NCBI RefSeq assembly: GCF_050402865.1
Contig: NZ_BAABMF010000019.1
Location: forward strand, 1 to 64,000
Direction: 5' to 3'
DNA from: Clostridium_AF sediminicola
GTDB taxonomy: Bacteria > Bacillota > Clostridia > Clostridiales > Clostridiaceae
Length of the DNA stretch: 64,000 nucleotides
A model generated the notes under the pieces. It was not told the origin of the DNA, did not search any database, and saw only the letters and a list, made by a program, of their open reading frames with translations. Shown here in pieces: positions 34,802-44,111 of the stretch; positions within the stretch are counted from its first letter, which is position 1; each line of letters begins with the position of its first letter. The translations under genes and the position numbers were made by a program.

Positions 34802-35614
34802 TTAATATATTTTTGATTTCATAAACTTTATTGCATCTTCAGAATTTTTAAGAATATCGTCACCTGAAAAAGCTTCAACATTTAAGTAATTTTTATAGTT
34901 TATTTCTTTTAACGCACCTAAGAATGAATCAAAATCAAAATGTCCTTTTCCAGGAACTAATCTATTACTGTCAGCAATATGTATATGTTCAATCATACTT
35001 CCAGCTTTTATTATTGAATCTTGAACAGACGCATCTTCTATATTCATATGGAAAGTATCAGCAAGAATTTTGATTTTTGGTAAATCATATTCGTTAATAA
35101 AATCCACACATTGTCCAACAGTATTTATATTATTTACTTCATATCTATTAATAGGCTCTAGACATATAGTAACTCCGTGATTAGCAGAGAAATCAGATAA
35201 ATCTCTTAAACTATCTGCAAGCAATTCATAATGCTGTTGTAACGATACACCCTCATCCTTCATACCTCTTAAGAAGCCTACAGCCATTCTTTTAGCCCCA
35301 ATTTTTTCTGCACATAAAATTTGTTTTTTATACTCTTCTATACCTTCAATTCTTTTTGCTTTATCTTTGTTAGAGAGATTAACTCCTATTTCAGCAAGAA
35401 AAATAGCTAACATCATAGGTATTTCAATGTTTTCTTCTTTAAATAGTTTACCTAGTTCCTCAAGTTCACTATTACTTTTTCTGTCAATAAATAAGTCAAC
35501 ACCTTCATAACCTAATTGTCTTATATTTTTTAAATCTTCTTTTATATTTCCACCTCTAAAAATAATAGGACCAAATTGAGTTTTAAAAGTAGAAACAGTA
35601 ATTCCTAATTTCAT
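34802..35614 (-). CDS. Sugar (phosphate) isomerase/epimerase, AP endonuclease 2-type TIM barrel
   Basis: The 270-aa TIM barrel has the four metal ligands of the family: E in CLEPINRYE (about 154), D in ILADTFHMNIE (about 188), H in EHIHIADSNR (about 213) and E in LNVEAFSG (about 249). Relatives include tagatose/psicose 3-epimerases, hydroxypyruvate isomerases and inosose isomerases. In this operon it likely supplies the ketose used by the adjacent kinase. Specificity cannot be read from sequence. Confidence 0.82.
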   Translation of the reverse strand: MKLGITVSTFKTQFGPIIFRGGNIKEDLKNIRQLGYEGVDLFIDRKSNSELEELGKLFKEENIEIPMMLAIFLAEIGVNLSNKDKAKRIEGIEEYKKQILCAEKIGAKRMAVGFLRGMKDEGVSLQQHYELLADSLRDLSDFSANHGVTICLEPINRYEVNNINTVGQCVDFINEYDLPKIKILADTFHMNIEDASVQDSIIKAGSMIEHIHIADSNRLVPGKGHFDFDSFLGALKEINYKNYLNVEAFSGDDILKNSEDAIKFMKSKIY

Positions 35615-35644
35615 ATTTTTTCATTCCTTCCGATATAAGCTTAG

Positions 35645-37180
35645 TTAAGAAATATTATCTAATCTGTTATTAATACCTGAGACAGCAACACATGCATCCT
35701 TAAATATCTCATATAACTCATCATATTTCTCTTTTATCTCAGGATTTGGATAGTATCTTTTCTTTATCTTAGCTACTTTCATTGAAGCTTCATGCATATC
35801 TTTGTATACACCAATACCTACTCCTGCCAATAAAGCAGCTCCATGCGCAGTACCTTCTTCTACGGCTGGAATTTCTATTACTTTACCTGTGATATCTGAT
35901 TTTATTTGTTGCCATAGTGTAAAGTTAGTTCCTCCACCCACTGTACAAATAGATTCTGCAATCACTCCAGCCGTTTTTTCCTGTAGTTCCAATATCATTC
36001 TAGCTTGAAAAGAAAGTCCTTCAAATACCGCTCTTATCATTTCATTACTTGTAGTTGTCGCATTTAAGCCAAGGAACGTACCTTTGTCAGCTGGGTTCCA
36101 AGTTGGAGCTCCACTTCCTCTAAGATGAGGTATATACATTACTCCATTTGCACCTACAGGAACATTTTCTACTTCTTTAACTAGTTCTGAAACCACATCA
36201 TTATAAGAAACACCTTTTTCTTCTGCTATTTTCTTTGCAGAAAGAATATTATCCATAGCCCAAAGTACAGATACTCCTGAGGATATAATCCCACCCCATG
36301 ATACATAATATCTCGGATCAAGATGCCTAGCAATTCTAAGACCATCAAATTTATCTGGAACTTTTGAATCTACTTTTGATACAAATAAAAAGCTTTCAGC
36401 TGTACCTGATGAATCCATTACTTTCATTCCTGGCTTTATTCCTGACGCTAAAGTAGCACATGGATGGTCATGCCCTCCAACAACTATAGGTGTATCACTA
36501 GATAATCCTGTTTTTTCACAAGCCTCTTCTGTTACATTCCCTAACACAGTTCCACTTTTGAATATTTCAGGAAATAAATCATTTCTAAGATCTAACTTAT
36601 CAAATATTCCCTCTGACCAAGCATTTTTATTTAAATCCATAGCCAGTGTTCTTGATGCAATTGTAAAGTCAGTAGCAAATTTTCTACACAAACACCAATA
36701 AATATAATCGGCCATTTGCAAGAATTTCACTGATTTATCGTATACTTCTGGATAATGGTCTTTTATCCACATTATTTTGAAAATAGGAAAAATTGGATTT
36801 GGTTCTAAACCTGTTATGCTAAATAATTTTTCTTTTCCTATTATTTCAACAGCTTTTTCTGCCTGTTCTCTAGCTCTGGTATCAAACCAAGCCATTATGT
36901 TAAAGCAAGGCTCTCCATTTTCATCAATAGGAACAATTGCCTCTGTCATGCTTGTTACTGATAAAGCATCTATTTTTGCTCCATCTAATTCTTTTACTAC
37001 TTCTCTTATTAAAGTAGCTGTTTCATTCCACAATTCAATAGGATCATAATATCCTCTTTTTTGATCATCGTACTTTGTTTTAGTCGGTGTTTTTTTTAGG
37101 GCTAGTATTTCACCATTCTCATCAAAAGCTACCGCTTTCCAATTCGTAGTCCCAATATCTATTCCTAGTAATATAGCCAT
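35645..37180 (-). CDS. FGGY-family carbohydrate kinase
   Basis: The 511-aa kinase has the N-terminal phosphate loop GIDIGTTNWKAVAFDENG, a catalytic Asp in VGGHDHPC, DSSGTAES and the C-terminal adenosine region CTVGGGTNFTLWQQIKSDITG. Xylulokinase-like by length and motifs. It would phosphorylate the sugar after isomerisation and before aldol cleavage. It is in a tight run with the isomerase (30 bases) and VOC gene (17 bases). Confidence 0.9.
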   Translation of the reverse strand: MAILLGIDIGTTNWKAVAFDENGEILALKKTPTKTKYDDQKRGYYDPIELWNETATLIREVVKELDGAKIDALSVTSMTEAIVPIDENGEPCFNIMAWFDTRAREQAEKAVEIIGKEKLFSITGLEPNPIFPIFKIMWIKDHYPEVYDKSVKFLQMADYIYWCLCRKFATDFTIASRTLAMDLNKNAWSEGIFDKLDLRNDLFPEIFKSGTVLGNVTEEACEKTGLSSDTPIVVGGHDHPCATLASGIKPGMKVMDSSGTAESFLFVSKVDSKVPDKFDGLRIARHLDPRYYVSWGGIISSGVSVLWAMDNILSAKKIAEEKGVSYNDVVSELVKEVENVPVGANGVMYIPHLRGSGAPTWNPADKGTFLGLNATTTSNEMIRAVFEGLSFQARMILELQEKTAGVIAESICTVGGGTNFTLWQQIKSDITGKVIEIPAVEEGTAHGAALLAGVGIGVYKDMHEASMKVAKIKKRYYPNPEIKEKYDELYEIFKDACVAVSGINNRLDNIS

Positions 37181-37197
37181 TTATTTATCACCTTTTC

Positions 37198-37674
37198 TTA
37201 TTTTTTTACTATTTCATTCATCATCTCAAGAGCAAAACCAAGAGTATCATCAGTATCATAGAATACCCACTCTTTTCCTGCGTTTTTCCCTACTGATGAT
37301 CCCATTTGTGATATATTAAAACCATTATCAAGTAAGTATTCTCTACTCTCATCGTGGGTAGGAACAAGGAATTTTATGTGATGTAAACCAGGTCCTTTTT
37401 CATCTAAGAAGTCTCTCCAAATTGTTTTACCTGTTAATGGTTGAATTATTTCAAATTCAATATTTCCTAGATTATAAAAACAAAACTTAGCTGTAAATTT
37501 CTCATCCTCACCTTTATACTTCATTGTTATATTTTCTTCACCTTCTGGTGGAAAATCCACAACTCTAAAAGGTCCTATCCCAAATATCTTTTCAAATTTC
37601 TCCAATGTAGTATCCAAATCATCAACAATTAAACCTATTTGTATCGGATTACTAAAAGTCTCTTTTATATTCAT
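37198..37674 (-). CDS. VOC-superfamily (glyoxalase-like) protein
   Basis: This single-chain, 158-aa protein has two betaalphabetabetabeta modules. Possible metal ligands are H/Q in IQIGLIVDDLD, E in FEIIQPL and H in GPGLHHIKFLVP, with E in ALEMM near the end. Methylmalonyl-CoA epimerase-like proteins share this layout. Its presence in a sugar operon suggests an epimerase or lyase on a pathway intermediate. Function unresolved. Confidence 0.78.
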   Translation of the reverse strand: MNIKETFSNPIQIGLIVDDLDTTLEKFEKIFGIGPFRVVDFPPEGEENITMKYKGEDEKFTAKFCFYNLGNIEFEIIQPLTGKTIWRDFLDEKGPGLHHIKFLVPTHDESREYLLDNGFNISQMGSSVGKNAGKEWVFYDTDDTLGFALEMMNEIVKK

Positions 37675-37706
37675 AATACCCCTACCCTTCTCTTTTTTAA
37701 TATTTT

Positions 37707-38582
37707 TTAATTTTCTCTAATTAAAAACTCCTCAATAGTACCTATAACATTAAATATTCCTGGACTATTGTTAAACCATCCATGTCCTTCACCTTCAAAA
37801 ACCAGTAAATCACCTTGAGAACCTACTTTTGCTATTTCTTTGTACATATCTTCTGCAATCTTAATTGAAACTAATTCATCTTTATCACCGTTTAGTATTA
37901 AAGTATTTGCCATATTTTTACTAACATAATGAATTGATGAACCAATTTTATAAATTTCAGGATTATTAATGTATTCACTCCCAAAATAGATTACTAATCG
38001 TTGGTCTTTCCTTTCACAAAGTTCAACACTACTAGTAAAATCAAAAGGTGTTCCCATACATACAGCTTTATTTATTCCCCAAGGAAATTCTCTTTCATTA
38101 TCAATAAAATCAATTTTTTCTCCATTTGAGGCTGCCAACATGGATGAAATGCTGCCCCCAATATATCCACCCACTAAAAATATTTGTTCTAGATCAATTG
38201 AATATTCTTTATTATTTAAATATATCCAATTAAGCAATCTAACCCCATCTTTGATACCTTCCGGGAATTTCCTGTTTTGAAAATCCCTTAAATCCAAAAT
38301 AATACTTACTACATTATGCTTTTCTGAAAAATAAGCTGCTTGAGGATAGAATTGAGTTTTATGTTCCGAAAAACCTGGAACAAATATAATTACTGGTCTA
38401 TTTGTTTTCGTTTTTTTTTCATTATAAAAGATATCAGAATATACATTTACCTCTCCTTGATAAACATTTACTTCTTCTTCAATGACAATCTTTTCAGGTA
38501 TAAACCTACACTCTAATCCTTTTTTTCTAAATTCACCAGTTTTTAAGCTATCAAGAAATTTATCAAAATTAACTCTCACCAT
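37707..38582 (-). CDS. Alpha/beta-hydrolase-fold protein without a nucleophilic serine
   Basis: The fold is indicated by VIIFVPGFSEHK (oxyanion strand), a nucleophile-elbow position reading LVGGYIGGS, NGDKDELV for the acid and GEGHGW for the histidine. The canonical GxSxG serine is replaced by Tyr, so ordinary esterase chemistry is doubtful. It may bind a substrate, act through the Tyr, or be decaying. An ATG at 38582 after GGAGTGG is preferred over 38600. It lies inside the sugar operon, 32 bases before the VOC gene. Confidence 0.72.
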   Translation of the reverse strand: MVRVNFDKFLDSLKTGEFRKKGLECRFIPEKIVIEEEVNVYQGEVNVYSDIFYNEKKTKTNRPVIIFVPGFSEHKTQFYPQAAYFSEKHNVVSIILDLRDFQNRKFPEGIKDGVRLLNWIYLNNKEYSIDLEQIFLVGGYIGGSISSMLAASNGEKIDFIDNEREFPWGINKAVCMGTPFDFTSSVELCERKDQRLVIYFGSEYINNPEIYKIGSSIHYVSKNMANTLILNGDKDELVSIKIAEDMYKEIAKVGSQGDLLVFEGEGHGWFNNSPGIFNVIGTIEEFLIREN

Positions 38583-38636
38583 TATCTCTATCCACTCCAT
38601 TCAATAAATTTAGTACTTTATAGTTCAAAACTAATA

Positions 38637-39554
38637 TTAATTATCAATTGATTTCTGATGTTTACCATAGAAAACAGCGATTACACTAGTAAATAAAAGT
38701 ATAATAACAGCTAAAGCTGATGCTTTACTATATTCATATTCATAAAAAGCCAATTTGTAAAGATATGTTGCCATTGTTTCTGTAGCACCAACAGGTCCAC
38801 CACCTGTGGTTAACCAAATTAGTGGGAATAATCTTAAAGTAAATATTATATCAAGTAAGCCAACACTAATTAAGATAGGTTTTAATTGTGGAATTGTAAT
38901 ATGAATAAAACGTTGGAATGCATTTGCTCCATCAACATTTGCTGCTTCATTTAATGATGATGGTATACTTTGAAGTCCCGCTAGAAGTGAAATCATCATA
39001 AATGGATACCCTCTCCATATATTAACAATAATTAAAGAAACCATTGCGATTTTAGGATCTCCAAACCATTCAATATTCGCACTTATAATATGAATATTTT
39101 TCAATATATAGTTTACTATTCCAAGTGGCGATAATATAAGTTGCCAGTTTACAGCTACTACTGCAGCAGTAAATATCCAAGGTAATATAAATATTGTTCT
39201 AAAAAAAGATAAGGCAATTCTATTCATTTTTCTATTAAGTAATTGGGCAAATGTCAATCCCAATATAACATGGAAAATAACACTAAACAAAGTGAATACC
39301 AACGTATTCCATGAAGAGTTTATAAACTTCTCATCTTGAAAAAGTTCAACATATGTTTTTAACCCGACAAAAGTGGATTCTTTTACTACAAGTACATTAT
39401 CAAAAAAACTATATCCTATAACTCGTATTATAGGGTAAAGCAATAACATTACTAATATCAATATTGCAGGAAGTACATAACCGTATGCAGCATACTTCTT
39501 TTTGAATTTATCCCTATTAGTTATCTGCCTTCCAAAAGTAACTCTATTTTGCAT
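38637..39554 (-). CDS. ABC sugar transporter permease (MalF type)
   Basis: This 305-aa, six-helix CUT1 permease has the EAA-loop motif EAANVDGANAFQRFIHITIPQLKP near residues 205-228. The first in-frame ATG (39584) is upstream of the AAGGAG site, so the ATG at 39554 is chosen. It pairs with the second permease and the binding protein. No ATPase gene is present, so a shared MsmX-type ATPase elsewhere probably powers it. Confidence 0.92.
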   Translation of the reverse strand: MQNRVTFGRQITNRDKFKKKYAAYGYVLPAILILVMLLLYPIIRVIGYSFFDNVLVVKESTFVGLKTYVELFQDEKFINSSWNTLVFTLFSVIFHVILGLTFAQLLNRKMNRIALSFFRTIFILPWIFTAAVVAVNWQLILSPLGIVNYILKNIHIISANIEWFGDPKIAMVSLIIVNIWRGYPFMMISLLAGLQSIPSSLNEAANVDGANAFQRFIHITIPQLKPILISVGLLDIIFTLRLFPLIWLTTGGGPVGATETMATYLYKLAFYEYEYSKASALAVIILLFTSVIAVFYGKHQKSIDN

Positions 39555-39578
39555 TATATAAACTCCTTCCATAATGAT

Positions 39579-39620
39579 AATCAAAGTATACTAAACATTC
39601 TTATTTAATATACTTTGATT
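39579..39620 (-). other. 12-bp intercistronic stem between binding protein and permease
   Basis: AATCAAAGTATA (39579-39590) pairs perfectly with TATACTTTGATT (39609-39620). Stem-loops here often protect the binding-protein mRNA and raise its level relative to the permeases. Confidence 0.7.
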
Positions 39621-39673
39621 TTTCATCCTAATTGCTGTTAAAACCAGGGAGTGGCTTTTTAATTAAATCTTAA

Positions 39674-40993
39674 TTAATTACCTGCAAAAATGTCATCCCA
39701 ACCCTTTTGAATATTCTCAACTGCTTCTTCAGGAGAAATGTCATCAAGGAACATCTTTTGAACTTCTTCTGTAAATACTCTCCATGTGTCAGTTGATCTT
39801 GGAGTCAACATTAATTCTTCAACTACTTCTAGTTCACTCATCATTTCAAAAGTTTTCTTAATTAATGGATCGTCATTAATATAATCTGCACTTGCATTAA
39901 GATTAGCTGGTAATTGTCCAGCTTTTTCTGCTATCCATGCGTTAATTTCCTCACTTGTAAGCCAGCTAATAAATGTCCATGCTAACTCTTTATTTTCACT
40001 ACCACTTCCAATACCTACTTCCCAACCATGTAATCTTGTTGCAGGTACTCCACCTTCTTCAGGTACTGGTACTGCTACTACACCAAAGTTCATATCAGTT
40101 CCACTATTTCTTACTGTATTTATGTGCGTTGAAGGTTGAATCATCATTGAAGCTGTTCCACTGATGAAATCATCTATACTTTGATTGGCAGCTTTTGTAA
40201 GAACTCCAGGTAAGAATACCTCATCTGCATATAAATCGTTGAATAAAGTAAGAGTTTTAAGCATTTCTGGTGTATTAATATTTGCTTTTCCATCTTTCAT
40301 TGTTCTTCCACCAGCAGTATATAACATTGGGTATATTGAAAGGATAGGTCCATTAGCTGCTCCAGATGATGACATAGACAATGTCAATCCATATCTATTG
40401 TTATCAGAATCAGTTAATTTTTTAGCCGCAGCTTTCATTTCTTCCCATGTTGTTGGTGGCTCTAAACCAGCTTCTTTGAAATGATCTTCATTATAGAACA
40501 AAACAAAATGCATAGCTGTTAGAGGAAGCATATATGAATTTCCATCAATCTTTTGCATTGGCTCTTGTACCAATTTACTTGCATCAAAAGTTTCATCTGC
40601 TGACATTAATTCATCTAATGGTTCTAGTGCACCTAAATCAACTAATTCTTTACACCATGGCATATTAAGTTGATATACGTCTGCATCTTGTGCTGCCGCA
40701 TATCTAGAAATAATTTGTTTTCTAACATCTGCAAATCCAACACTTACTGACTCAACTTCAATACCTGGATACTCTTCATTAAATTTTTCAATGATTAATT
40801 CTGCCCCACCTGGGAATTCACCCATCCAGTTTACCCACTCAATTTTTCCTTTAAGTTGCCCAGATTCAGTAGTTGATGTTTCAGTATCACTATTATCAGT
40901 TTTTCCAGCATTCACTGTGTTGTTTCCACCACAAGCCACTAAAGAAATACTAAGTAATCCAACCAGAAACAAAGACATAACTTTTTTCATCAT
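39674..40993 (-). CDS. Extracellular sugar-binding lipoprotein (CUT1)
   Basis: The 439-aa protein has a lipobox signal (SISLVACGG, Cys near 21), a Ser/Thr-rich linker and a class B binding-protein domain with YRKQ-type loops and GWEVGIGSGSENKELAW near the ligand hinge. It captures the substrate outside the membrane for the two permeases. GGGAGG precedes the ATG. The ligand is likely an oligosaccharide or modified monosaccharide; sulfated sugar is an inference from the neighbours. Confidence 0.92.
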   Translation of the reverse strand: MMKKVMSLFLVGLLSISLVACGGNNTVNAGKTDNSDTETSTTESGQLKGKIEWVNWMGEFPGGAELIIEKFNEEYPGIEVESVSVGFADVRKQIISRYAAAQDADVYQLNMPWCKELVDLGALEPLDELMSADETFDASKLVQEPMQKIDGNSYMLPLTAMHFVLFYNEDHFKEAGLEPPTTWEEMKAAAKKLTDSDNNRYGLTLSMSSSGAANGPILSIYPMLYTAGGRTMKDGKANINTPEMLKTLTLFNDLYADEVFLPGVLTKAANQSIDDFISGTASMMIQPSTHINTVRNSGTDMNFGVVAVPVPEEGGVPATRLHGWEVGIGSGSENKELAWTFISWLTSEEINAWIAEKAGQLPANLNASADYINDDPLIKKTFEMMSELEVVEELMLTPRSTDTWRVFTEEVQKMFLDDISPEEAVENIQKGWDDIFAGN

Positions 40994-41035
40994 AACAATA
41001 ATACCTCCCTAAAATTTTTATAATAAATCTAATTA

Positions 41036-41860
41036 TTAACCTTTTACAGACCCTGCTGATAACCCTGAAACAAAATATTTTTGTGCTACTAAATATAATA
41101 TTAATATTGGTACACTACCAACAATAGCCATACTCATCATAACGCTCCAATTAGTTTGATTTTCTCCTTGAAGCAATGATATTCCTATAGGAACTGTTCT
41201 CATAACGTCTGACTTAGTTAATGTCAATGCAAATAAATACTCGTTCCAAGAGAGCATAAATGAATATATAGCTGTAGAAACTATTCCCGGTATAGCTATA
41301 GGTACTAATACTCTCCAAAGTGCATAAAATCTACTTCCCCCGTCTATAATTACAGCTTCATCTATTTGCTCTGATATAGTGTTGAAATATGATATCATCA
41401 TAAGCATACAGTAAGGTAAACAAAATGAAGCATATGTAATAACTAATCCCGTATAAGTATTATATAATTTAAAAGAAACAATCATTATATAATATGGAAT
41501 TAGAAGTGAGATTGGTGGTATAGTCTGTGACATTATTATAAACACATTCATAATCTTCTTACCCTTAAATCTAAATCTAGAAAATCCATATCCTGATAGT
41601 ATACCTAAAAATAATGATACCAATGTTACCACAATACCTATAAAATAACTGTTAAAGAAAAATCTTAAAGTTTTAGAATCTGTGAAAATTGCTCTATACG
41701 CTTGCAAAGTGAATTTTTTAGGTATAATATGTGGCGGTACACTAAATATTTCTGCATTTGGACGTATGGACATTAAAATCATCCAAACAACAGGAAAAGC
41801 AATAAATACTGATAAAATCGACATAACAATATAGGCTCGTCTATTATTTTTTTTCTCCAT
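41036..41860 (-). CDS. ABC sugar transporter permease (MalG type)
   Basis: This 274-aa, six-helix permease has the EAA-loop EAVIIDGGSRFYALWRVLVP near residues 166-185 and the typical C-terminal VAQKYFVSGLSAGSVKG. It is transcribed first of the transporter genes from its own promoter (41911-41939). The gene order G-E-F is less usual than E-F-G. Confidence 0.93.
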   Translation of the reverse strand: MEKKNNRRAYIVMSILSVFIAFPVVWMILMSIRPNAEIFSVPPHIIPKKFTLQAYRAIFTDSKTLRFFFNSYFIGIVVTLVSLFLGILSGYGFSRFRFKGKKIMNVFIIMSQTIPPISLLIPYYIMIVSFKLYNTYTGLVITYASFCLPYCMLMMISYFNTISEQIDEAVIIDGGSRFYALWRVLVPIAIPGIVSTAIYSFMLSWNEYLFALTLTKSDVMRTVPIGISLLQGENQTNWSVMMSMAIVGSVPILILYLVAQKYFVSGLSAGSVKG

Positions 41861-41910
41861 TAAATTATCCCCTTCTCAAATCTAGTTAGTAAATGTAAAC
41901 CTTTAAGTAA

Positions 41911-41979
41911 ATTATACTTACTGTCCTTTGATTAGACAATGTGACAAATATCTTATTTTGTTTGATATTATTTTATATT
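41911..41979 (-). promoter_or_regulatory. Promoter of the ABC operon with repeated upstream element
   Basis: TTGTCT (41934-41939), 17 bases and TATAAT (41911-41916). Six bases upstream lies TCAAACAAAATAAGATATTT (complement of 41946-41965), repeated with one change before the sulfatase promoter. Further matching AT-rich sequence extends to 41979, inside the sulfatase stop region. Confidence 0.72.
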
Positions 41980-43379
41980 GATTTATTCTTATATCTTTCC
42001 CAATATTTTTTACCTAATGGATGCTTTTCATCGTCCCAACTATCTTTAAATTTCAATAGTTCTGAAGTCAGATTATCAACAATTCCTAAAAACTCTTCTT
42101 TGCCAAATAAATCGTTAATCTCTGCGGGATCATCAATAATATCAAACAATTGACTTTTGCTTATATTCGAAGTTCTATACTCAATAAGTTTATACCTGTC
42201 ATTTTTTATACTCCTTAACATATCAGTATAAGCAAAATATAAGTGTTCTCTCACCTTAACTTCTGAATTCATTATTGTCGGTAATACACTTTTACCCTCT
42301 ACAGTTTCAGGTTTGTCCACATCTAATATTTCACATACAGTTGGAAAAATATCCAATAAGTAAACATAGGTATCTCTTTTCTCACCTTTTGGTATTCCTG
42401 GCCCTGAAAAAATCAATGGTACTCTAATACTGTGTTCATAGTGATTTTGTTTACCAAACAAGCCATGTTGACCTAACGCTAATCCATTATCTCCAGCAAA
42501 AATGAAGATAGTGTTTTCCAACTCACCTTTCTTTTCTATTGACTCTAAAACTCTCCCAATCTGATTATCTAAATGAGAAATCATTCCATAGTATTCAGCA
42601 ATATGTCTTTTAACTTCTTCTTCTGTTCTAGGATAAGCTGCAAGCTTCTCGTCTCTACAATTCTTAATCCCAAAATCAAATAAATGCTCTTCTCTATAAT
42701 TTTCAGGTAATTTTATATCATTTGAATTATACATATTTAAAAATTCTTCAGGCATAGTTCTAGGATCATGGGGAGCCATAAATGATATATACATAAAAAA
42801 AGGTTTCTCATCATTATATTTCTCAATAAACTCAACAGATATATCTCCAAATAAATCTGTTGAGTGTTTTCCCATAGTCATATGATCTGTATAATTTATT
42901 TCTACTTTATTAGATAAACTTGGATTCATTACTACTTTCCTTGATTTATCATACTTTCCAGTTGGATCATAATTATAAGCTGGTACATTCCAATGATCCC
43001 ACATTCCTCCAAAGAAAATTTCTCCACCATCTGTAAAACTTCTTGCAAAAGACTCTCTACCATTATGCCATTTCCCAGTTCCAAATGTTCTATAACCCAC
43101 CTTTTTTAATGTTTCTCCAATGGTAGCATGTTCCTTTGGTATACTTTGGCCTTCTTTTTCAATATGAAATAAAGTTCTTCCTGTATGAAGCATTGCTCTA
43201 CTTGGCATACATACTGCTCCTGATGTACCACATGGTATATGTGCCTGAGTAAATGAAGTTCCTTCTCTAACTAGTTTGTCAATATTGGGAGTGCTGATTT
43301 CAGTGTTCCCTAGAGCATTGATGGTATCAAATCTTTGATCATCCGTAAAAAAGAATACAATATTAGGTTTTTTATTCAT
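41973..43379 (-). CDS. Cytoplasmic type I sulfatase
   Basis: The formylglycine motif is C57-MPSR-61, with metal-binding FFFTDDQR at the N-terminus, GTGKWHNGRESF, APHDPR and AGDNGLALGQHG. It is 468 aa. No signal peptide precedes the catalytic domain, so it works inside the cell on an imported small sulfate ester. In anaerobes the cysteine needs a radical-SAM maturase (anSME), which is not in the window. A GGAGG site precedes the ATG. It heads the cluster. A choline-sulfatase or phosphonate-monoester activity cannot be excluded. Confidence 0.9.
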   Translation of the reverse strand: MNKKPNIVFFFTDDQRFDTINALGNTEISTPNIDKLVREGTSFTQAHIPCGTSGAVCMPSRAMLHTGRTLFHIEKEGQSIPKEHATIGETLKKVGYRTFGTGKWHNGRESFARSFTDGGEIFFGGMWDHWNVPAYNYDPTGKYDKSRKVVMNPSLSNKVEINYTDHMTMGKHSTDLFGDISVEFIEKYNDEKPFFMYISFMAPHDPRTMPEEFLNMYNSNDIKLPENYREEHLFDFGIKNCRDEKLAAYPRTEEEVKRHIAEYYGMISHLDNQIGRVLESIEKKGELENTIFIFAGDNGLALGQHGLFGKQNHYEHSIRVPLIFSGPGIPKGEKRDTYVYLLDIFPTVCEILDVDKPETVEGKSVLPTIMNSEVKVREHLYFAYTDMLRSIKNDRYKLIEYRTSNISKSQLFDIIDDPAEINDLFGKEEFLGIVDNLTSELLKFKDSWDDEKHPLGKKYWERYKNKSI

Positions 43380-43450
43380 TATATTTTCCTCCTTGCAAAA
43401 AATTTAGCGCTGCAATATCTATATAGCCAAGGTTATAAATAAATTATATA

Positions 43451-43511
43451 TTTATAATCCTCCTAAACTAACGTGGTAAATATCCTATTTTGTTTGAATT
43501 TATTTTATATT
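43451..43511 (-). promoter_or_regulatory. Sulfatase promoter with repeated upstream element
   Basis: TTTACC (43475-43480), 18 bases and TATAAA (43451-43456). The complement of 43478-43497 reads TCAAACAAAATAGGATATTT, the second copy of the element at 41946. Contact with the -35 edge is typical of an activator such as an AraC or YesN protein. Confidence 0.68.
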
Positions 43512-43514
43512 TAA

Positions 43515-44048
43515 AGTTTATTTAATAGAATGGTTGAATTTGAATTAGAGTATTATGAGAGAATTCTAATAGCTGGAGATGGTCAAATTGACATTATAAG
43601 ACCTCATGATGATTATGGAACCCAGATAGGTTTACTCTTTAGTGTAGATATATGGAGAAAATATATGAAGGAGAATACAATAAAATTAGTTGATTTAGCA
43701 CATAAATACGGGGCTTTCTATCAACAGCATTCATGTGGTGCTATTCGAGAAATAATACCTGAACTTATTGATTGCGGAGTTGATATTCTTGAGCCTATCC
43801 AAAAGGTAAAAGGTATGGAACCTGTAAAACTCAAAAAGGACTTTGGACATAAATTGACATTTCATGGAGGAATAGACACTCAGAAAATACTTCCTAAAGG
43901 GCCAGTAAAAGATGTAACAAATGAAACGAAACATTTTATAGATACATTTAATGTTGAAGGTGGATATATACTGATGGCTTCTCAATGTTTTGAAGGTGAT
44001 GTACCTATAGAGAATATTGAAGCTATGTATGGTGTTTCAAGGAATTAA
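43515..44048 (+). pseudogene. Truncated duplicate of the UroD-like gene at 45154
   Basis: From 43515 the sequence matches 45669 onward. The encoded 172 residues differ from the intact copy at 16 positions (about 91% identical). The first 180 or so codons are missing and an in-frame TAA stands directly upstream. There is no ribosome site at the internal ATG (43530). The reading frame is otherwise intact to the stop, so the truncation is recent. It keeps the HSCG metal motif, and SQCFEGD where the intact gene has SQSFEGD. Confidence 0.88.
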
Positions 44049-44111
44049 TATAACCTTATCTACAGTTTTTTTGTATTCTCAAAACTGGTTTAAGATTAAA
44101 GATATTTATTT

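Noticed and set aside
43530..44048. The 172-codon UroD-like fragment as a functional gene
   Set aside because: No ribosome site, an in-frame stop just upstream of the homology, and loss of the N-terminal half of the barrel.
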